A stretch of 64,000 nucleotides of DNA from Neorhizobium populisoli (GTDB lineage Bacteria > Pseudomonadota > Alphaproteobacteria > Rhizobiales > Rhizobiaceae), in assembly GCF_019430945.1 (NCBI RefSeq), contig NZ_JAHYCB010000012.1, forward strand, positions 101,584-165,583. The letters run 5' to 3'. Of the stretch, positions 60,596-64,000 are shown piece after piece. The notes below the pieces were generated by a model. It did not search any database and was not told the DNA's origin. It was given only the letters and a program-made list of their open reading frames with translations. Position 1 is the stretch's first letter, and each line of letters begins with the position of its first letter. A program made the translations under genes and the position numbers.

Positions 60596-61573
60596 ATGAA
60601 GAGACGCGAATTCATGGTGCTCGGTGGCACGGCAGCCCTGCTGGCCTCAAGTGGAACGGCATGGTCGGCCGGCAAATGGCCGAGCAAGCCGGGCGTCGTT
60701 ATCTCGGCCTACCCGCCGGGCGGCACGAGCGACATCATCACGCGCCTGGTGGCGGATGTGCTGACGGCCAAGTTCGGCCAGCAGTTCGTGGTCGAAAACC
60801 ATGCCGGCGCCGCCGGAGCGCTGGCAGGCGGCAAGCTCGCCCGTGCGGCCGCAGACGGCTACACGATCATGGTCAGCGGCAGCGCGCCGATCGCGGCCAA
60901 CAAGGTCGTTCAGAAGAACCTTGCTTATGACCCGCAGGTGGATTTCACGCCGATCACGATCGTTGCGGAAAGCCCGGCACTCTTGACCGCGAGCGCTTCT
61001 GCTCCGGCAAAGTCGCTCCAGGAACTGATCGCCTACGCCAAGGCAAATCCCGGAAAGGTCAATATCGGCAATCCGGGCGCCGGCACCAAGGGACATATCG
61101 CAGCGGCGATCATCGGCCAGTTGGCCGGCGTCGAAATCAACCACATCCCCTACAAGGGATCGCCCCCGCTGCTGACGGATCTCCTGGGCGGGCATATCCA
61201 TTTCGCGCTCGATGCACCGTCGAACTACCTGCCGCATGTGCGAGACTCCAAGATCCGCGGGCTTGCCGTCACGTCGCTGAAGCGCACGAGCGAATTGCCG
61301 GATGTGCCGACAGTCGCCGAACAGGGTTTCAAGGATTACGACCAGACGCTGTGGTTCGGGGCCGTCGGTCCGAAGGGAATGCCGGCGGAGATCGTCAATG
61401 CGATCCAGGGCGCCATCAAAGAATGGACCGATATGCCGGCAACCAAGGAAAAGCTGACATCGCTCGGCCTGACGGCGGTCGCCAATACGCCCGACCAGAT
61501 GCGGGTTTCCATCCAGAAGGAAATCGAGTCCATCCGGCCGCTGGTCGATGCCGGCCTCGTTCAACCGACGTGA
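60596..61573 (+). CDS. Tripartite tricarboxylate transporter substrate-binding protein (TctC/Bug)
   Basis: A 325-residue periplasmic binding protein of the Bug family. The signal sequence MKRREFMVLGGTAALLASS with cleavage near AWSA resembles a Tat signal. The family motif YPPGGTSDIITRLVADVL (about 39-56) and IPYKGSPPLLTDLLGGHI (about 181-198) are present. CGGGAGGAATAAC precedes the ATG. Last gene of the operon before a strong terminator. Confidence 0.92.
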   Translation: MKRREFMVLGGTAALLASSGTAWSAGKWPSKPGVVISAYPPGGTSDIITRLVADVLTAKFGQQFVVENHAGAAGALAGGKLARAAADGYTIMVSGSAPIAANKVVQKNLAYDPQVDFTPITIVAESPALLTASASAPAKSLQELIAYAKANPGKVNIGNPGAGTKGHIAAAIIGQLAGVEINHIPYKGSPPLLTDLLGGHIHFALDAPSNYLPHVRDSKIRGLAVTSLKRTSELPDVPTVAEQGFKDYDQTLWFGAVGPKGMPAEIVNAIQGAIKEWTDMPATKEKLTSLGLTAVANTPDQMRVSIQKEIESIRPLVDAGLVQPT

Positions 61574-61605
61574 TCCGGAAACGTTTCCCGATCCTGCTCA
61601 TAATA

Positions 61606-61635
61606 AAAGGCCCCCGGAAATCTCCGGGGGCCTTT
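61606..61635. terminator. Strong intrinsic terminator between convergent operons
   Basis: A perfect 13-bp stem, AAAGGCCCCCGGA (61606-61618) with TCCGGGGGCCTTT (61623-61635), and a 4-base loop. A/T tracts on both sides make it usable from both directions. It separates the plus-strand TctC gene (stop at 61573) from the minus-strand cupin gene (stop at 61647). Confidence 0.9.
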
Positions 61636-61646
61636 CTGTATTCGTC

Positions 61647-62558
61647 TTAAGCCTTCGGCATGGGATAATCGTCCTCGTTGAGAACCCAGCCGGGCTTCAG
61701 CGAAAAATCCATGCGCGGCGGTGCGAATATGTCGACGAGCTGGTTCACGCCGGCCGATTCCGCTGTGGTCGTATGGATCGACGGTGGCGGGATGACGCAG
61801 ACCGATGGCGACTCGCAGTAAAGATGCTCGTCTTCGCGCCAGACATTCATGTCCGTCGTCCACGGCCAGCGCAGATGGTGCGTGAACGTGCCGGTCAAAG
61901 CCAGCGAGCACTGCTCGAAATCGTCATGATGATGCGGCGAGACCTTGTCGCGCTCGCGTGGGCCGACCCGCGGCGTCAGATAATTGACCATGAAAGTCGT
62001 GCAGCGATAGATCCGCCCGAAGCGTGACGGGTCTTCGGGAACGTCCAGCGTGTACCACTTGAGCTTCAGGCCACCGGGCGGTACCGGCCAGGCTTCGAAG
62101 GGCGGAACATTGGGATGCGGGCCTGAAAAGGCGTCCGCGTTGGAAGCCGCATCGGCCATATCCTTCGATTTCGGCGTAAAGAGCCGGACGATGCTGCCCG
62201 CGGTCAGCATGCGGATGCTGCTTTCGCCAGGTGGTATGAAGGCAACCGAATAGCCCGGAACGGTCGTAGTTCCGTCCGCCGTGGTGATCTCGACGGAGGT
62301 TTCCCGGTCCGGAATGATCAGGGCATATTCGTCCGGTTGGGCGCTGCGGGCGAAGGTGCCGCCCTGCTTGCCGTCGGCATAAGCTATCACGAAATTCTGG
62401 CCGCGGCTGATCCAGGTCCTGCCGTTCTCGTCCGAGACCTGCGGCTCAGTGCCGTAATAAAGGCTAAGCTGCGAGCCGAAATAGCTGTTGTGGACATGGC
62501 CTGTTTTCGGCTTTGCGGCCTGAGCCAGGCTGGCTCTCGGGTCACTCTGGTCGTACAT
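61647..62558 (-). CDS. Cupin-fold protein of unknown function
   Basis: A 303-residue protein with two beta-rich halves, likely a bicupin. The second half contains the metal-ligand-like pattern VSPHHHDDFEQCSLALTG (His, His and Glu at about 207-216) and later IPPPSIHTTTAE (His at about 265). The first half has no obvious metal set. No signal peptide. It is transcribed after the BKACE gene with a 66-base gap and may be an isomerase or dioxygenase for the keto acid handled there. I do not recognise a named family. Confidence 0.65.
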   Translation of the reverse strand: MYDQSDPRASLAQAAKPKTGHVHNSYFGSQLSLYYGTEPQVSDENGRTWISRGQNFVIAYADGKQGGTFARSAQPDEYALIIPDRETSVEITTADGTTTVPGYSVAFIPPGESSIRMLTAGSIVRLFTPKSKDMADAASNADAFSGPHPNVPPFEAWPVPPGGLKLKWYTLDVPEDPSRFGRIYRCTTFMVNYLTPRVGPRERDKVSPHHHDDFEQCSLALTGTFTHHLRWPWTTDMNVWREDEHLYCESPSVCVIPPPSIHTTTAESAGVNQLVDIFAPPRMDFSLKPGWVLNEDDYPMPKA

Positions 62559-62624
62559 CTGTTCCTCCGCTTCTGTCTTGAAATATGCTCAGGGAAAATC
62601 GCTGGCAGCCTTTCGGGTGGCGCC

Positions 62625-63527
62625 TCACGTTGGCAGCTGTTTCTTCAGCTTGAGAATTTCGCGCGCCTCACCGGGCGTGGCGATCGTGCCGCCGAGTTCC
62701 TTCAGGATGCGCACGGCCTTGCTCACGAGCTCCGCATTGCTTTTCGCCAACACGCCTTTTTCCAGATAGATGTTGTCTTCCAGCCCGACGCGCACATGGC
62801 CGCCGAGCAGCCAGGCTTGCGCCAGCATGGGAAACTCCCAACGGCCGATGCCAAAGGCCGCCCAGTGAGACCCAGCCGGCAAGAGGGACTTCATATAGGC
62901 AAGCGTCTCCGGCGTGGCGATCGCGCCGTAACGAACGCCGAGTACGATCTGGAAGAGGGCGGGCGCATCGAGGCGACCTTCCTGAATGAACTGGTTGGCG
63001 AGCTGGATATCGCCGGTGTCGAAAACCTCGAGTTCGGGCAGGACGCCGGCTTCCCGGATGATATCCGCCATGATGCCGAGATTGCGCGGCGTGTTGATCA
63101 CCACCGAGGTGCCGGAATACATCGTGTTGAAGTCGAGGCTGCAGATTTCCGGCCGAAGTGTGGCGATATGCTCAACGCGCCGCTCGGGCGGCAGCAGCGT
63201 GGTTCCGGGGCCGGCAACGCTCGGCTCCTGTTCGCCCGGCACGAACCGGCCGCCCGGTCCGGTCGTCAGGTTAATGATGACATCCTCATCGGCGGCGCGA
63301 AGGCGATCCATCACCTCGCGATAATGCTGCAATTCCATGCTCGGCCGCCCGTCCGGGTGCCGGACGTGAATATGCACGATCGCCGCGCCGGCTCTGACGG
63401 CTTCCAGGCAGGAATTCGCGATCTGCTCGGGCGTGATCGGCAGGTAGGGTGTCGACTCGACTGTCGTGATATTGCCCGTGACGGCGCAACTGATAATCGT
63501 CGGATTGGCCAAGTATTTCTCCCACAT
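62625..63527 (-). CDS. BKACE family protein (beta-keto acid cleavage enzyme)
   Basis: A 300-residue zinc TIM-barrel enzyme of the 3-keto-5-aminohexanoate cleavage enzyme family (DUF849). These enzymes condense a beta-keto acid with acetyl-CoA to give acetoacetate and a CoA ester. Motifs are ISCAVTGNITT (about 13-23), AAIVHIHVRHPDGRPS (about 47-62, two His metal ligands), INLTTGPGG and GGHVRVGLEDNIYLEKG (about 241-257, with Arg and Glu). The ATG at 63527 opens the domain; the frame extends to a GTG at 63608. It converges on the transporter operon and may belong to the same catabolic theme. Confidence 0.88.
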   Translation of the reverse strand: MWEKYLANPTIISCAVTGNITTVESTPYLPITPEQIANSCLEAVRAGAAIVHIHVRHPDGRPSMELQHYREVMDRLRAADEDVIINLTTGPGGRFVPGEQEPSVAGPGTTLLPPERRVEHIATLRPEICSLDFNTMYSGTSVVINTPRNLGIMADIIREAGVLPELEVFDTGDIQLANQFIQEGRLDAPALFQIVLGVRYGAIATPETLAYMKSLLPAGSHWAAFGIGRWEFPMLAQAWLLGGHVRVGLEDNIYLEKGVLAKSNAELVSKAVRILKELGGTIATPGEAREILKLKKQLPT

Positions 63528-63870
63528 TTTCAAGGCACTGAGGTTTTGCTTGCTCACTGGCTCGCATCTGGATGCGCCAAGCGCAAAGCAAATTGCCCTG
63601 CGTTTCACGGACAGAAATGCTGCGGTCGGATCTGGGTCGGGATGGCCGAGGTTCGAAGCGCCGTCAGGAGCATCGACGCTTCCGAAACTCCCGGTGACAT
63701 GCGGCGTCGGGATTCACGCCGCCATGGATGCTTCATTGACCAATTTCGTCAGGATGGCTCGAACCGTCGAGCCACACCTATGGCGGCAGCTTGTAAAATC
63801 GTCGGCGGTTCCGCATCGAGGTAATTGCTGGAGGTCTATCCAAGTTCCATAAGATAGATTATCTGATTAT
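63528..63870 (+). other. Intergenic stretch without a recognised gene
   Basis: About 340 bases between the BKACE start and the putative IS end. Open frames here look like chance extensions of frames antisense to the BKACE gene. A small inverted repeat AGATA-N3-TATCT lies at 63852-63864. The stretch may hold the BKACE promoter, but no convincing elements were seen. Confidence 0.4.
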
Positions 63871-64000
63871 GACGTGTAGCCGCAAAGTTAGAATGTCCTG
63901 TTTCTGCAAAGTTGGAATGTCACACTCCCCGGGTCTGAATGATGCCTGGGAGTTTGCAGATGGGATTGATAGCGATGAGCGAGCGCGATCTGCGGCGGAT
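63870..64000 (+). mobile_element. Left end of an insertion sequence (ISNCY-like), cut by the window edge
   Basis: Two near-identical direct repeats, GCAAAGTTAGAATGTC (63882-63897) and GCAAAGTTGGAATGTC (63906-63921), one base different and 24 bases apart, precede an open frame starting MGLIAMSERDLRR. Repeated A/T-containing terminal motifs in front of a MSERDLxRIEVL-type transposase are what I recall for ISNCY-like rhizobial elements. The exact boundary is not defined and no target-site duplication can be checked here. Confidence 0.55.
63960..64000 (+). CDS. Transposase N-terminus (partial)
   Basis: The frame from ATG at 63960 reads MGLIAMSERDLRR and runs off the window. The second ATG at 63975 (MSERDLRR) is the other possible start. 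The short visible part resembles the opening of ISNCY-type transposases. Family assignment rests on these few residues plus the terminal repeats. Confidence 0.5.
   Translation, partial: MGLIAMSERDLRR

Noticed and set aside
62337..63824. A 495-codon open frame on the plus strand
   Set aside because: Antisense to the cupin and BKACE genes, whose protein motifs are clear; the composition is that of a shadow frame.

Overview
The window looks like accessory DNA from a high-GC alphaproteobacterium of the Rhizobiales (Rhizobium/Agrobacterium/Neorhizobium type). The reasons are the dense run of ABC and tripartite importers, each beside its own IclR- or LacI-type regulator and catabolic enzymes, the frequent GTG and TTG starts, the ATGA-coupled operons and an FMN riboswitch in front of a stand-alone ribB. 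No rRNA, tRNA, phage genes or CRISPR array was seen. The left edge cuts a sugar ABC ATPase and the right edge cuts what looks like an insertion sequence.

Layout. (1) 1-3723: RbsA/RbsC-type sugar importer and an SMP-30 lactonase. (2) 3986-4868: FMN riboswitch and ribB. (3) 5394-11820: spermidine/putrescine-type importer between an amidohydrolase and an M24 peptidase. (4) 11931-14393: a membrane diguanylate cyclase, a small unknown protein and the C-terminal remnant of a D-2-hydroxyacid dehydrogenase gene. (5) 14400-20755 (minus) with 20871-26277 (plus): an aromatic-type catabolic unit with a class III extradiol dioxygenase (two subunits), amidohydrolase, family III CoA-transferase, citryl-CoA-lyase-like protein, FMN reductase, PcaR-like IclR regulator, a complete Liv-type importer and an SDR-fold protein lacking the SDR catalytic residues. 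(6) 26332-39879: sugar-acid unit with Gfo/Idh/MocA oxidoreductase, two enolase-superfamily enzymes, IclR regulator, RraA-like aldolase, mannonate-dehydratase-like enzyme, MalEFGK-type importer, aldo/keto reductase, two VOC proteins and a TIM-barrel epimerase. (7) 39964-51687: a Dpp/Opp-type importer operon carrying two glycoside hydrolases, with a divergent LacI regulator. (8) 51650-63527: IclR regulator, DUF6282 protein, quinone oxidoreductase, HpaI aldolase, SDR, aldehyde dehydrogenase, tripartite tricarboxylate transporter, NTF2-like protein, then a convergent cupin/BKACE pair. (9) 63870-64000: IS end.

The most unusual unit is region 5. Both of its promoters carry a perfect ATTCG-N5-CGAAT site next to a degenerate copy, with the same 19-bp centre-to-centre spacing, so uptake and ring cleavage are probably co-controlled by the IclR protein encoded between them. 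Joining an extradiol dioxygenase to a CoA-transferase and a citryl-CoA-lyase homologue suggests that ring fragments are activated with CoA and split, instead of passing through the usual hydratase/aldolase steps. That is an inference. Other points of interest are stem-loops after all four ABC binding-protein genes that are followed by an operon partner, several well-formed palindromes at regulator-linked promoters, and a 16-codon open frame inside the Dpp-type operon.
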